From: Lachnospiraceae bacterium
Lineage (GTDB): Bacteria; Bacillota_A; Clostridia; Lachnospirales; Lachnospiraceae
Reading direction: 5' to 3'
Assembly (NCBI GenBank): GCA_017430765.1
Contig: JAFRMI010000003.1
Location: forward strand, 10,643-74,642
DNA: 64,000 nucleotides
Shown: piece by piece, positions 17,440 to 26,077 of the stretch
Layout: each line of letters opens with the position of its first letter
How positions within the stretch are numbered: the stretch's first letter is position 1
Translations under genes and position numbers: made by a program
Notes under the pieces: model-generated
What the model saw: only the letters and a program-made list of their open reading frames with translations
Databases searched by the model: none
What the model was told of the DNA's origin: nothing

Positions 17440-18627
17440 ATGGACGGGAATCGGTACAGGATACTGCAGGCAAAGCTCATGGAAGAGCTGGATCAGCGCT
17501 CCGACGCGAACGACGCCGTGATCCGGGAGATCATCGATACGCTGGTACTAAGCGATGACGGAGAGCCGCGGCTGACACTTGGCGAGCGTGTGCGGATCAG
17601 CCGGGAACTGTTTGCTTCTGTCCGCAGACTCGATATACTGCAGGATCTGATTGACGATAAGAGTGTTACCGAGATCATGGTCAATGGACCAAACTGCATC
17701 TTTATTGAGAGAGACGGGCACATCGAGCGATGGAACCGCACCTTTCAGTCAGATGAAAAACTGATGGATCTTGTCCAGACCGTAGCGGGGGCGTGCAACC
17801 GGGTGATCAACGAGCAGCATCCGATCGTCGATGCGCGGCTCGCCGACGGCAGCCGGGTGAACGCGGTGATCTCCCCCGTCGCGCTGGACGGGCCGTATCT
17901 GACCATCCGGCAGTTCCCCGAGGAGGCAATTACGATGGAAAAGCTCGTCGGATATGGGAGCCTGACGGAGGAGGCAGCTGCATTTTTGGAGAAGATGGTG
18001 CAGTGCGGGTATTCGATCGTGATCGGCGGCGGCACGTCGGCGGGAAAGACGACATTCCTCAACGCGCTTTCCAATTATATCCCCGGGACAGAACGGATTG
18101 TGACGATCGAGGACAACGCGGAACTGCAGATCCAGGGAATCGGGAACCTCGTGCGGCTCGAGGCGAAGGAGGCGAACCACGAGGATATGAGACCGGTCAC
18201 CATCCGGGATCTCATTAAGTCGGCACTGCGCATGCGCCCCGACCGGATCATCGTCGGGGAAGTGAGGGGCGGGGAAGCTGTCGATATGCTGCAGGCATTT
18301 AATACGGGCCATGACGGGTCGCTGTGCACCATTCACGCGAATTCCTGCGAGGACATGCTCTCCCGGCTCGAGACAATGGTCCTGATGGCGTTTCCCCTGC
18401 CCCTTCCGGCGATCCGGAGGCAGATCGCATCAGGCGTGGATCTCCTGGTACATCTGGGGCGCCTCCGGGACCGGTCGCGGCATGTACTGGAGATTGCGGA
18501 GGTGGACGGAATGCGGGACGACAGGGTGGAGACGCACAGCCTGTTCCGATGGAATGAAGCGGGCGGGGCTCTTGAAAAAACGGGAGATCTGAAGAAAAGA
18601 TGGAAACTGGAGATGCGGGATGCGTGA
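17440..18627 (+). CDS. cpaF: CpaF/TadA-type secretion ATPase
   Basis: 395-residue hexameric ATPase of type IV filament systems, Tad branch. The N-terminal domain contains DDKSVTEIMVNGPNCIFIER-type sequence; Walker A GGGTSAGKTTF is at about residue 195 and the Walker B/Asp region DRIIVGEVRGGEA at about 267, followed by NTGHDGSLCTIHANS with the His box. A TTG-started frame opens at 17425, but the ATG at 17440 is placed well after GGGAGGGGGAGA. It leads a five-gene operon and overlaps the next gene by 8 bases. Confidence 0.93.
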   Translation: MDGNRYRILQAKLMEELDQRSDANDAVIREIIDTLVLSDDGEPRLTLGERVRISRELFASVRRLDILQDLIDDKSVTEIMVNGPNCIFIERDGHIERWNRTFQSDEKLMDLVQTVAGACNRVINEQHPIVDARLADGSRVNAVISPVALDGPYLTIRQFPEEAITMEKLVGYGSLTEEAAAFLEKMVQCGYSIVIGGGTSAGKTTFLNALSNYIPGTERIVTIEDNAELQIQGIGNLVRLEAKEANHEDMRPVTIRDLIKSALRMRPDRIIVGEVRGGEAVDMLQAFNTGHDGSLCTIHANSCEDMLSRLETMVLMAFPLPLPAIRRQIASGVDLLVHLGRLRDRSRHVLEIAEVDGMRDDRVETHSLFRWNEAGGALEKTGDLKKRWKLEMRDA

Positions 18628-19375
18628 TGCGGTGAAGACGGATTACCGGGTGTATCGTTTTAAATTGAAAGAGCTGCTTTTGTACTGTGCCCTTTATGCG
18701 GCGGCCTCCTGCGCGGTCGGGTGGCTTTTCTTCGGACGGCCCGCAGCCGGTGCGGTTTTTGGGGCGGGTATGCCGCTGTACATAAGGGAGGTCAGGAAGA
18801 GCCTCGCTGCGCGGAGAAGGAAAAAGCTCACGGCGGAATTCCGGGATGCGCTGAACCTCTTCGCCGTTTCCCTCAAAGCCGGGTATTCTGTGGAAAGAGC
18901 TCTTCCCCTGACGGCCGCGGAGCTCACCTCCATCTACGGAAAAGAGGCCATGATCGTCAGGGAGTTCCGCTATATGGCGGGGCAGCTTTCCTTTCAGGTG
19001 CCTGCGGAACAGCTTCTGCAGAACCTGGCCCTCCGTTCCGGCGCTGAGGAGATCCGGAACTTTGCGGCTGTATTTGCCACGGCGAAGCGGAGCGGCGGAA
19101 ATCTTCCGAAGATTGTCAGCCACGCTGCGGAGACCATCAGCGGGAGAATCGAGGTGGAGAAGGAGATCGAGGCGACGCTCTCGGCGAAGAAGATGGAACA
19201 CAGGATTATGTCTGTGATGCCGTGCGGGATCATCCTGTATATGCGTGCCGGCTCGCCGGGATTTCTCGAAGTGATGTACACGACGGGCCTGGGAGTCGTG
19301 ATCATGGCAGCGGCGCTTGTGCTCTATGCGCTGGCAGTCTATTGGGGTATGCAGATTGTGAAAATTGAAGTGTAA
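18620..19375 (+). CDS. tadB: TadB-like type II secretion system F protein
   Basis: 251-residue inner-membrane platform protein of the Tad system. Two N-terminal helices near residues 12-50, a T2SSF cytosolic domain (FRDALNLFAVSLKAGYSVERAL at about 74-95) and two C-terminal helices. Overlaps cpaF by 8 bases, implying coupling. Forms the membrane platform together with the following TadC-like protein. Confidence 0.88.
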   Translation: MRDAVKTDYRVYRFKLKELLLYCALYAAASCAVGWLFFGRPAAGAVFGAGMPLYIREVRKSLAARRRKKLTAEFRDALNLFAVSLKAGYSVERALPLTAAELTSIYGKEAMIVREFRYMAGQLSFQVPAEQLLQNLALRSGAEEIRNFAAVFATAKRSGGNLPKIVSHAAETISGRIEVEKEIEATLSAKKMEHRIMSVMPCGIILYMRAGSPGFLEVMYTTGLGVVIMAAALVLYALAVYWGMQIVKIEV

Positions 19376-19414
19376 GAACGCCGGCTGCAGCCGGTATGTC
19401 CGCCGGGGGGTGAA

Positions 19415-20764
19415 GTGTTGCTGAAATACACTGTGTATATCGCTGTTGTTTTGATATATGCCGTCTTGTTCCTTGTGTCAGGAGGGCTGTTCCGGAAAAC
19501 CGCGGAATTTCTTCTTAAGAAGATCGAAGCGCTTCGCGCCGTGGCGGACGCGCGGGCTTTGTCGAGGGCCCTTATGATCTTTCTTGGGGCTGTATTTCTC
19601 TCCGCGGCCATGACAGCCCGGGGGGATCTGGAGGATACCGCCAGGGACGGGTACCTTTTGCGGGAGGCGTACGGGGGTGCGGACGAGGAGAAGGACGTCG
19701 TTCTTGAGACGGAAAAGTCCAGCCAGGAGATCACTGTCCTGATCGAAGCCAGAAAACTGAGTTCCGGGGAGATTCGCGGACACCTGGAAGCAGCGGGAGA
19801 CGGGCTGGGAAAAATGTTATTCAAAGACGGGCTCCGCCCGGATCACGTAGATGCGGATCTGTGTCTGCCGGATACGGTGCAGGGGCATCCTGTCCGCGTC
19901 TCATGGATGACAGATCTTCCGGAAGTCCTTGATTTTGAGGGACACAATCTTCTTATGCCGGGGAGCCCGGAGGAAGCAGGCGGGGGAATTCCTGTCACCT
20001 TGACAGCAGAGATCGTCTGTGAGGATGAGATCGCGGAGAAGGAATTTCCGGTCACCGTGTATCCGAAGAAGATGACGGATGCGGAGCGGATGGCCTATCT
20101 GGCGGAACAGGCGGTTCGGGAGGCGAATGACGCCTCGAAAGAGAAAGTCGTCCTCCCGGGCAGGATCGGGGGAAAAACGGTCGCCTGGAAGACGCCGGAC
20201 GACGGAAGCGGCGTGCTTCTTCTCTTTCTGGGGATCCTGACGGCAGTTTTCTATGTCTATGCGGAAGAGGCCCGGAAGGACCGGGCGGAGCAGGAGCGGA
20301 TCGAGCAGATGAAGAAGGATTATCCGGGGATCATCAGTAAACTGGTGCTGCTTTTGTCGGCGGGCATGAGCCTCCGGTCCGCGTTTGGCCGGATCGGTAG
20401 GGACTATCGCACAGGCCTCCTTGAGGGAGGACCGAAACGCGCGGGGTATGAGGAGATCGTTGCGCTGACGAAAGAGATGGAACGCGGAATCCCGGAGGCG
20501 GAAGCATATGCCAATTTGGGGAAAAGGGTCCATTGTCCGGTGTATAAGACGTTTTCGACCCTTCTTGTCCAGAACCTGATGCGCGGCGGCAGTGACATGG
20601 CGAGGCTCCTTATGCGGGAGGCGGATGAGGCGTTTGATGAGAGAAAGAAGAGGGCCAGGGTGCTCGGGGAAGAGGCGGGGACAAAACTCCTTCTGCCGAT
20701 GATGCTGATGCTGTGTGTCGTGATGGCTGTCCTGATCGTTCCCGCCTTCTTCGCCTTTGCCTGA
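19415..20764 (+). CDS. tadC: TadC-like platform protein with an extracytoplasmic insert
   Basis: 449 residues, start GTG at 19415 after GGGGGG. The C-terminal 180 residues are a T2SSF platform domain (YPGIISKLVLLLSAGMSLRSAF near 313-334) with a last helix pair. Unlike plain TadC, the N-terminus has two helices (about 1-25 and 52-68), then about 195 residues predicted outside, then a helix at about 264-284. The outside part holds an Ig-like stretch (PVRVSWMTDLPEVLDFEGH and VTLTAEIVCEDE...FPVTV, about 155-220), similar to atypical bacterial Ig folds. I recall Lachnospiraceae homologues with the same layout. The insert may guide the filament or contact cell wall. Confidence 0.82.
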   Translation: MLLKYTVYIAVVLIYAVLFLVSGGLFRKTAEFLLKKIEALRAVADARALSRALMIFLGAVFLSAAMTARGDLEDTARDGYLLREAYGGADEEKDVVLETEKSSQEITVLIEARKLSSGEIRGHLEAAGDGLGKMLFKDGLRPDHVDADLCLPDTVQGHPVRVSWMTDLPEVLDFEGHNLLMPGSPEEAGGGIPVTLTAEIVCEDEIAEKEFPVTVYPKKMTDAERMAYLAEQAVREANDASKEKVVLPGRIGGKTVAWKTPDDGSGVLLLFLGILTAVFYVYAEEARKDRAEQERIEQMKKDYPGIISKLVLLLSAGMSLRSAFGRIGRDYRTGLLEGGPKRAGYEEIVALTKEMERGIPEAEAYANLGKRVHCPVYKTFSTLLVQNLMRGGSDMARLLMREADEAFDERKKRARVLGEEAGTKLLLPMMLMLCVVMAVLIVPAFFAFA

Positions 20765-20830
20765 ACCGCGTGAACAATACAGGAAGTGAAGCGGACAGCG
20801 GATGTCCGCTTTACAGGGGAGGTGTTTTCC

Positions 20831-21403
20831 GTGATCAATATGCAGACAGGTTTCGGCCCATATGTAACAGTCACCTATGCGGCAGCAGCCGCACTGTGCG
20901 ATGTGAAAACGGGGAAGATTGGGAATCCCCTCATCATACTGGGGTGGACCGCAGGACTTTGCCTTCAGACCGCCTGGCAGCTGCCTTCGGCGCGGGAACC
21001 TGCGGAAGTGCTGCTCCGCGGTTCGGTGCAATGGCTGTCCGGGGCATTGATCCCGCTCCTTCCGGGCATTCTTCTGCACAGGCTTGGCATGATCGGAGCC
21101 GGGGACGGAAAACTGCTCTCCGCTCTCGGGAGCTGCGTCGGACCTGAGGGATCCGTCCGGATTATGCTTGCCTCCGTATTTTGCGGGGCACTGGTGTCGC
21201 TGCCGCTTTTGGTTTCCGTGACCGGGGTCCGGGAGAGACGGCTGTATTTTGCCTCTTATGTGCGGGAGGTTCTGGAGACGGGACGCATTCCTTCTTACCG
21301 GAAAGCTTCCGGGAGCCGGCTTCGTCCCGAAGAATTTCACTTTGCTGTCGCGGTATTTATGGCGGTTCTTCTGTACATGGGCGGGTATTTACCGCAGCTT
21401 TGA
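20831..21403 (+). CDS. cpaA: Type IV prepilin peptidase (TadV/CpaA)
   Basis: About 190-residue A24 aspartic peptidase of the inner membrane. The two catalytic Asp motifs are visible: CDVKTGKIGN near residue 23 and GMIGAGDGKLL (GxGDxK) near 98. GTG at 20831 follows GGGGAGG by 8 bases and is preferred; the frame is open to 20786. It would process Flp-type prepilins, none of which is encoded in this cluster. Confidence 0.88.
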   Translation: MINMQTGFGPYVTVTYAAAAALCDVKTGKIGNPLIILGWTAGLCLQTAWQLPSAREPAEVLLRGSVQWLSGALIPLLPGILLHRLGMIGAGDGKLLSALGSCVGPEGSVRIMLASVFCGALVSLPLLVSVTGVRERRLYFASYVREVLETGRIPSYRKASGSRLRPEEFHFAVAVFMAVLLYMGGYLPQL

Positions 21404-21474
21404 TCCGATCCCGGACAGGCAGAAACGGTTCGGAGAAAAGGACCGCCGGAACAGGAGGAGAAAGGAAGAAAAGA

Positions 21475-22476
21475 ATGAGAAAACAAGTGGTGGCCCTGAT
21501 GGACTCGGAAGAGTCCTATACGATCCGGTTTATGGATTATGTGAATCGAAAGAAGAGCGCACCCTTCGAGGTCCGTGCATTTACAAGAAAGGAACAGCTC
21601 AGGCAATTCCTGGAGGATCACTATGTGGAACTCCTTTTAATAGCGGAGTGCGATGCCGATGAGGAGACGGAGAGTTTCCCGGTCGGAATGACGGTGTACC
21701 TTACGACGGATGTGTCCCGCGGATGTGCCGGCCGGCCCGCGGTCAATAAATACCGGGCGGTGTCGGAAGTGATTCGGGAGATCGTGCAGATTTACAGCAC
21801 GAAAGAGCGGTCTTCACCGGGAGCTGTCATTAAGCCCCGCACGAATGTGATCGGCGTCTTCTCCCCGGTCGGAAGGTGCGGGAAAACATCTTTTGCCCTG
21901 GCACTGTGCATGCTTCTGGCAAGGAAGAAGGCGGCTCTTTATATCAATATGGAGAGCTGTCCCGGCCTGCCCGAAGAGCTGCCGTCCTCCGGCGGACATG
22001 ATTTGAGTGAGCTGATCTACTACATCAGACAGAATGATCCGAATCTGAAAGGAAAACTTCTGACTGCCATAGCGGAAAACCGGCAGATCAGCCTGATTCC
22101 CCCCTGCGCGCAGGCGGACGAGCTGTTCAGTGTGACGGGCCGGGAGTGGAGGGAGCTTCTGCAGGTGATCCGCACGGAAACGCCTTATGAAGCCGTGGTT
22201 CTTGATCTCGGCGAGCTGCCGCACCTGCTGCCGGAACTTCTTTCAGAATGTGATGAGATTTATATACCGGCGTCCGGCGGCGCCATATCGAAGACGAAGA
22301 TGGAAACCTTCGCGAGGAGGGCCGGTGCCAGGGCGGAGACCGTTCGCGAAAGAATCCACACAGTCACTCTTATGGAAGACACGGCAGCATTTGAAAGTGA
22401 TAAGTGGTTTCAGAGGCTGACATATGGGGGTATTGGGAAAATGGCGGCGGAATGTATAGAACGGGAAGGCCTGTAA
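21475..22476 (+). CDS. cpaE: CpaE/TadZ-like localisation ATPase
   Basis: 333 residues. N-terminal receiver-like region (about 1-110), then a ParA/MinD-type ATPase with deviant Walker A GVFSPVGRCGKTSFALAL at about 123-140. TadZ proteins place the Tad machine at the cell pole or surface. Start at 21475 follows AAAGGAAG. Last gene of the cluster; it converges on tmk. The C-terminal half is poorly conserved, so ATPase activity is not assured. Confidence 0.8.
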   Translation: MRKQVVALMDSEESYTIRFMDYVNRKKSAPFEVRAFTRKEQLRQFLEDHYVELLLIAECDADEETESFPVGMTVYLTTDVSRGCAGRPAVNKYRAVSEVIREIVQIYSTKERSSPGAVIKPRTNVIGVFSPVGRCGKTSFALALCMLLARKKAALYINMESCPGLPEELPSSGGHDLSELIYYIRQNDPNLKGKLLTAIAENRQISLIPPCAQADELFSVTGREWRELLQVIRTETPYEAVVLDLGELPHLLPELLSECDEIYIPASGGAISKTKMETFARRAGARAETVRERIHTVTLMEDTAAFESDKWFQRLTYGGIGKMAAECIEREGL

Positions 22477-22532
22477 CCGTCTGCTGCATTTTTTACCGGC
22501 AGGAGCAGCCGTCCGCATCCGGGCCGCGGCTG

Positions 22533-23165
22533 TTATCTCAAAAAATAATCCCGTGTACGTGTCCAGATCTCTTCCGCGATCGCATCGGGTGATCCGTCTC
22601 CCGGCACGATGATGACATTCTCCTCATCCTTCAGGCGCTCAAAGGCTTCAAAGTAGCGGCTCCTGGTTTCACGAAGCCGTCCTGCTTCCTCGAAAAGCTC
22701 CTTGGTGAGCCGGTTTGTCTCGATCCGTTCCATCGTGATATCCGGATCCACGTCGATAAAAACGGTCAGATCAGGGCGAAGCTTCTGCATCACCGGTTCA
22801 TGGGCCCGGATGATATAATCCATCGGAAGGTCAACACTCTGATAAGCAAAGGAGGAGAAATAATATCTGTCAGAGATCACATGAATCCCCTGACTGAGAA
22901 ACTTTTCCAGACCGTTGACGTCATTTTGAATGTGATCCAGACGGTCCGCGACGAACAGGGACGCGAGCACGTCATTGGATGTCCGGATGCGTCCGATCAT
23001 GATCTGGTGGATCAGGCTTCCGATCGGAGAGTCACTCGGCTCCGCCGTGCGGCAGACGGAACAGCCCTCCGCTTCAAGCCGCTTTTTCAGTTTTTTGATC
23101 TGGGTACCCTTTCCGCTTCCGTCGATCCCTTCAAAGACAACAAATGCGCCTCTTTTATCTGCCAT
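22533..23165 (-). CDS. tmk: Thymidylate kinase
   Basis: 210 residues; phosphorylates dTMP to dTDP. P-loop FEGIDGSGKGTQ at 12-23, the DR(Y) motif in VISDRYYFSSFAYQ at about 96-109, and VFIDVDPDITMERI. This is the variant group seen beside Clostridia housekeeping genes rather than the TmpK-HolB pair. Adjacent to an HRDC gene, no functional link known. Confidence 0.9.
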   Translation of the reverse strand: MADKRGAFVVFEGIDGSGKGTQIKKLKKRLEAEGCSVCRTAEPSDSPIGSLIHQIMIGRIRTSNDVLASLFVADRLDHIQNDVNGLEKFLSQGIHVISDRYYFSSFAYQSVDLPMDYIIRAHEPVMQKLRPDLTVFIDVDPDITMERIETNRLTKELFEEAGRLRETRSRYFEAFERLKDEENVIIVPGDGSPDAIAEEIWTRTRDYFLR

Positions 23166-23417
23166 AATCCTTCCATCCTTTCGATTGCCTGGAGTCTCCT
23201 GTCAGCCGCTGGGATGAAGTCTTTGTTCAAAACAGTACAGAGCGGATGAGGGACTCGAACAGGATTATTTTACAGATGTACAGAGAAGATTACAATATGG
23301 AATCTTTGCCGGTCCGCACCGCCTGATGCAAAAGAGGATGTTCCGGCTGCCCGGAAGCCTGTTCTGTGCGGTGTGAAGACTGAAGAGAATGAAACATGAG
23401 GAGAAAGGAGAACCGCC

Positions 23418-24311
23418 TTGACAGTACGATATTATGATTATCTTGTTTACATAATGAGATGGCTTTTGCTGTATACGGAGCCCTCTGCAACTATCTATTA
23501 CCGTCTCGAGGGGACCGATCAGAAAGCCGGAACCGGAGGTGAAGACCTTCCGCTTCTTTGCTTCTCTGCCCCCGGCGGCGGAGCAGATCCGGACCTGGAG
23601 GAAAGAGAGACGGGGCCGGAAGTGTATGGCCTTCGAACCGGCTCCTTTGATACCGCGGAGGAACAGGACAGCGACGGGAAGGCGGAATGGACTTTTCTTA
23701 ACGATCTGCCGGATTTCCTCAGAGCCTCCCTTGCGTCCCGGCTCATCGGAAAGGGATATGAAGATGTCCGCGCCATCCGTCCGGATGATGTGATGCTTGA
23801 AATCTTTGTGATTACCAGGAAGGATTCGCTCATCTTCTCTATACGGATCGAACCCGGCTGGCTTTACGCAAAAGAGGCGGACGAACCGGAGTTTGAGACG
23901 GAAGCGTATCTGCGCGCTGCATTTTCAGGCCTTCCCATCCGGGGACGGCGGATGCTGACAACCGAAGAATATCGTCTTCTCGTCTTCCCGGAAGAGCGCG
24001 TACGGTTTGACAGCCTCAGAAAACTCAGGAAAAGCCTCGCGGATAAGCGGAATGTTTCCGCGTACGTGATCTTCTCAAACCGGGCTCTTTATGAACTGGC
24101 CAGAAAAGCTCCTTCCTGTAAAGAAGATCTGCTTGCGGTCAACGGAATCGGGGAGCGCACCTTCATGCAATACGGAGAGGATATTCTTGCGTGTCTTATG
24201 GAACATGGGAATACCCGCCCCATCCGGTTCCTTTTTACGGAGGATCCGGAGACAGAGGAGGTGTCTGCTTATCAATCGTCGGAGTGCGAGGAGATAGAGG
24301 CACTGATATAG
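23418..24311 (+). CDS. HRDC-domain protein of unknown role
   Basis: 297 residues starting at TTG 23418 (AAGGAG 7 bases upstream). The C-terminal half has an HRDC fold: FDSLRKLRKSLADKRNVSAY at about 196-215, YVIFSNRALYELA, and LLAVNGIGERTFMQYGEDI near 241-259, the pattern seen in RecQ and RNase D tails. The N-terminal 190 residues have no recognised catalytic domain. Likely a nucleic-acid-binding protein. No helicase or nuclease lies next to it. Confidence 0.75.
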   Translation: MTVRYYDYLVYIMRWLLLYTEPSATIYYRLEGTDQKAGTGGEDLPLLCFSAPGGGADPDLEERETGPEVYGLRTGSFDTAEEQDSDGKAEWTFLNDLPDFLRASLASRLIGKGYEDVRAIRPDDVMLEIFVITRKDSLIFSIRIEPGWLYAKEADEPEFETEAYLRAAFSGLPIRGRRMLTTEEYRLLVFPEERVRFDSLRKLRKSLADKRNVSAYVIFSNRALYELARKAPSCKEDLLAVNGIGERTFMQYGEDILACLMEHGNTRPIRFLFTEDPETEEVSAYQSSECEEIEALI

Positions 24312-24418
24312 AAGAGATACATACGCGATCGATCCGCCTGCAGGAGTACAGCTTCGCAGATTTTCTGAAATTGTATCTCCCGGGATCTGTTTGCAAAATC
24401 ACCCCACAAGATTCATGG

Positions 24419-24486
24419 TTGCTTCACAATTTCCCGATATGGTATAAATATAGCGGACGGCAGGCGTCTTAGTGCTGCCGCCCGCC
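24419..24486 (+). promoter_or_regulatory. Promoter and leader hairpin of the pantothenate/CoA operon
   Basis: TTGCTT (24419-24424) and TATAAA (24443-24448), 18-bp spacer. The transcript would begin with a strong hairpin, GCGGACGGCAG / CTGCCGCCCGC at about 24453-24486 with one internal mismatch, about 90 bases before panT. No T run follows, so its role (stability or control) is unknown. Confidence 0.6.
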
Positions 24487-24574
24487 TTACAACGTATCCG
24501 GGGGCAGACGGAAGGTTTGCTCCGCTTGTATTGTATCCGCGCTTCAGGCGGAATAATAACAGGAGGGATTTATA

Positions 24575-25231
24575 ATGAAAGTGACCAAAGACACAAACTA
24601 CATGGTGACACTTGCCCTGATGGCGGCGATCGTGATCCTGCTCGCCAATACCCCGCTGGGAATGATCCAGCTGCCGATCATCAAGGCGACAACCGTCCAC
24701 ATCCCCGTCATCATCGGCGCTGTGATTCTGGGACCGATGGCGGGCGCTTTTCTTGGCGCGGTGTTTGGGATCTGCTCTCTTATCAGCAATACGCAGGCGC
24801 CGACACTTCTCTCATTTGCATTTTCCCCATTCCTCAGTACGACCGGAATTGCCGGAGCCCTGAAGGCTCTGTGGATCAGCATCGGATGCCGCATTATGAT
24901 CGGCGTGGTCGCAGGCTGGGTTTATCTCGCCCTGAAAAAAATCAGGATTCCTTCTGCCGCGCGCCTGGCGGTTACGGGCTTTATCGGCTCCATGACCAAT
25001 ACCGTCATGGTGATGGGCAGTATATATATTCTGTTTGCAAAGCAGTATGCAGAGGTTAAGAACGTAGGGATGGAGGCTGTTTTCGGCCTCATCATGGGAA
25101 CCGTGACCGCTTCCGGGATTCCGGAGGCGATCGCGGCCGCCATTCTGGTTGCCGTGATCGCGGAGGCTCTGAAAAGGGCCGGTATGCTGCGGCGCCTTCA
25201 GCCGGAACAGAAACACGGGATCGGAGTGTAA
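24575..25231 (+). CDS. panT: ECF transporter S component, probably pantothenate
   Basis: 218-residue membrane protein with six helices of the ECF S-component fold (LPIIKATTVHIPVIIGAVILGP early in the chain, then an alanine-rich AAAILVAVIAEALKR end). Substrate is inferred from context: the next two genes make phosphopantothenate and phosphopantetheine. AGGAGG precedes the ATG. The ECF ATPases are not in this window. Confidence 0.8.
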   Translation: MKVTKDTNYMVTLALMAAIVILLANTPLGMIQLPIIKATTVHIPVIIGAVILGPMAGAFLGAVFGICSLISNTQAPTLLSFAFSPFLSTTGIAGALKALWISIGCRIMIGVVAGWVYLALKKIRIPSAARLAVTGFIGSMTNTVMVMGSIYILFAKQYAEVKNVGMEAVFGLIMGTVTASGIPEAIAAAILVAVIAEALKRAGMLRRLQPEQKHGIGV

Positions 25232-25252
25232 CGAGCGGACAGGAGGGAATGT

Positions 25253-26017
25253 ATGCTTCTGGCGATTGATATCGGAAATACCAACATTGTACTCGGGTGC
25301 CTGGACGAGGAGACGATCTGTTTCAGAGAAAGGCTGTCGACGGATCACAGCAAGACGGCTCTGGAATACGCGCTGTCTTTCAAGAATGTCCTTGAACTGC
25401 ACGGGATTGCTCCGGAGGACATCTCCGGCGCGATTGTGGCATCCGTGGTACCGCCGATTACAGAACTGATGACGGAAGCGCTGGGGAAGTTTCTCCCGTG
25501 CCGCGTCCGGATCGTCGGGCCAGGACTGAAGAACGGACTTAACATCCGAATGGATAACCCGGCCCAGGTGGGAGCCGATCTGATTGTCGGGGCTGTGGCG
25601 GGTATCCACGATTATCCATGTCCGCTTGCCCTCATCGACATGGGCACGGCGACCACAGTCTGCGTGATCGATCAGGATAAGACCTATATCGGGGGCATGA
25701 TTCTTCCCGGACTTAGAGTCTCGCTGGATTCTCTCACCAGCCGCACCTCACAGCTCCCGCGGATCGGCCTTGACCCGCCGAAGAGACTGATCGGGAAAAA
25801 TACGGTTGAGTGTATGAAGAGCGGGATCCTGTACGGAAGCGCGTCCATGCTCGACGGAATCCTCGACAGAATCGAAGCGGAGCTCGGCATGGAGGTGACA
25901 GCTGTCGCGACCGGCGGCCTTGCAGGAAGGATCGTCCCTCTGTGCATACACGAAATCGTTCTCGATGACGACCTTCTCCTTCGGGGGCTCAGATACATTT
26001 ACGAAAAGAACAGATAG
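25253..26017 (+). CDS. coaX: Type III pantothenate kinase
   Basis: 254 residues. Phosphorylates pantothenate, first step of CoA synthesis, ASKHA fold. Motifs: AIDIGNTNIVLG at 4-15, NPAQVGADLIVGAVAG near 103-118, and LIDMGTATT with the catalytic Asp near 125. AGGAGG upstream; 21 bases after panT. Type III enzymes are not inhibited by CoA, which fits an operon led by an uptake gene. Confidence 0.95.
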   Translation: MLLAIDIGNTNIVLGCLDEETICFRERLSTDHSKTALEYALSFKNVLELHGIAPEDISGAIVASVVPPITELMTEALGKFLPCRVRIVGPGLKNGLNIRMDNPAQVGADLIVGAVAGIHDYPCPLALIDMGTATTVCVIDQDKTYIGGMILPGLRVSLDSLTSRTSQLPRIGLDPPKRLIGKNTVECMKSGILYGSASMLDGILDRIEAELGMEVTAVATGGLAGRIVPLCIHEIVLDDDLLLRGLRYIYEKNR

Positions 26018-26077
26018 ATGCCATCGTCCGCGAATTCGACAGACTCCAATCGGGTTATAGGAGGAGAGGGAGGGACT

